Shown one piece after another: positions 63,933 through 64,000 of a stretch of DNA of 64,000 nucleotides. Every line of letters begins with the position of its first letter. Positions within the stretch are counted from its first letter, which is position 1. The DNA lies in contig NW_024609846.1 in assembly GCF_016920785.2 (NCBI RefSeq), forward strand, positions 105,142,831-105,206,830, in the 5' to 3' direction. The position numbers and the translations under genes are program-made. The stretch comes from Ixodes scapularis. Lineage: Eukaryota; Arthropoda; Arachnida; Ixodida; Ixodidae. The notes under the pieces were generated by a model. The model worked only from the letters and a program-made list of their open reading frames with translations, did not search any database and was not told where the DNA came from.

Positions 63933-64000
63933 TTAACCACAGTTACCCAACTATACTCTTGGACTCTCTTCTGTGACTATGTGGTCAAAGCCATGGGTGC

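Overview
This is animal nuclear DNA. It has no bacterial gene organisation: there are no operons and no long intact host ORFs. It is dense in nested transposable elements, poly(A) and poly(G/C) tracts, microsatellites and foldback elements. The retrotransposon proteins and repeat families resemble those I associate with hard ticks (Ixodida, for example Rhipicephalus or Dermacentor). That assignment comes from memory and no search was run. I found no host gene that I can name. One short candidate first exon with a core promoter lies near 40.18-40.37 kb.

Left third (about 4-23 kb): one minus-strand L1/Tx1-like non-LTR retrotransposon, with ORF1 near 22.6 kb and the 3' end near 4.08 kb, has been split by two large insertions. 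The first is a plus-strand I-group non-LTR element (4783-10680). It is almost intact, is bounded by a 13-bp target-site duplication, and its ORF2 has a single 1-base deletion. The second is a 7.9-kb DNA transposon (13647-21565) of unassigned superfamily. Its inverted termini begin CCCTAGTAGCAC and are full of AACATT/AACGTT words. It carries several smaller foldback elements, a truncated non-LTR 3' end, and a minus-strand ORF with a duplicated 48-residue acidic unit. A decayed Ty3/Gypsy RT fragment abuts the L1/Tx1 element's 5' side.

Middle (about 26-45 kb): a second, decayed plus-strand I-group retrotransposon (about 26.5-37.5 kb) is broken by a TAATTAC-rich hAT-like element, a TA-duplicating MITE (MITE-A), a small foldback MITE that itself contains a 2.9-kb hAT derivative (8-bp TSD GTTCCAGG), and another hAT derivative (8-bp TSD CTATTATC). 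When the inserts are ignored, the retrotransposon reading frame resumes across the junctions, which gives an insertion chronology. At 38.6-40.1 kb a second copy of MITE-A contains a 498-bp solo LTR (TSD CTAT) and an element built from about 14 tandem 26-bp units, each centred on the palindrome CGCTAAATTTAGCG. A hAT derivative (42340-43401) and an almost perfect 311-bp palindrome (44449-44759) follow.

Right third (about 47-64 kb): a 6-kb structure with roughly 1-kb inverted arms (47.5-53.6 kb) contains a TTAA-flanked element, an AATGCGAAAGCC-type element, an LTR-like unit and a GAACCG-rich hAT derivative. Beyond it lie further foldback elements, a hAT derivative with GCGGGACA motifs (57199-58061), two related short palindromes near 60 kb, tRNA-like relics, a long poly(C) tract and a TTAA-flanked element (63182-63932).

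The elements act as donors and targets for each other rather than as a pathway. Most DNA elements here encode no transposase and would have to be mobilised in trans.
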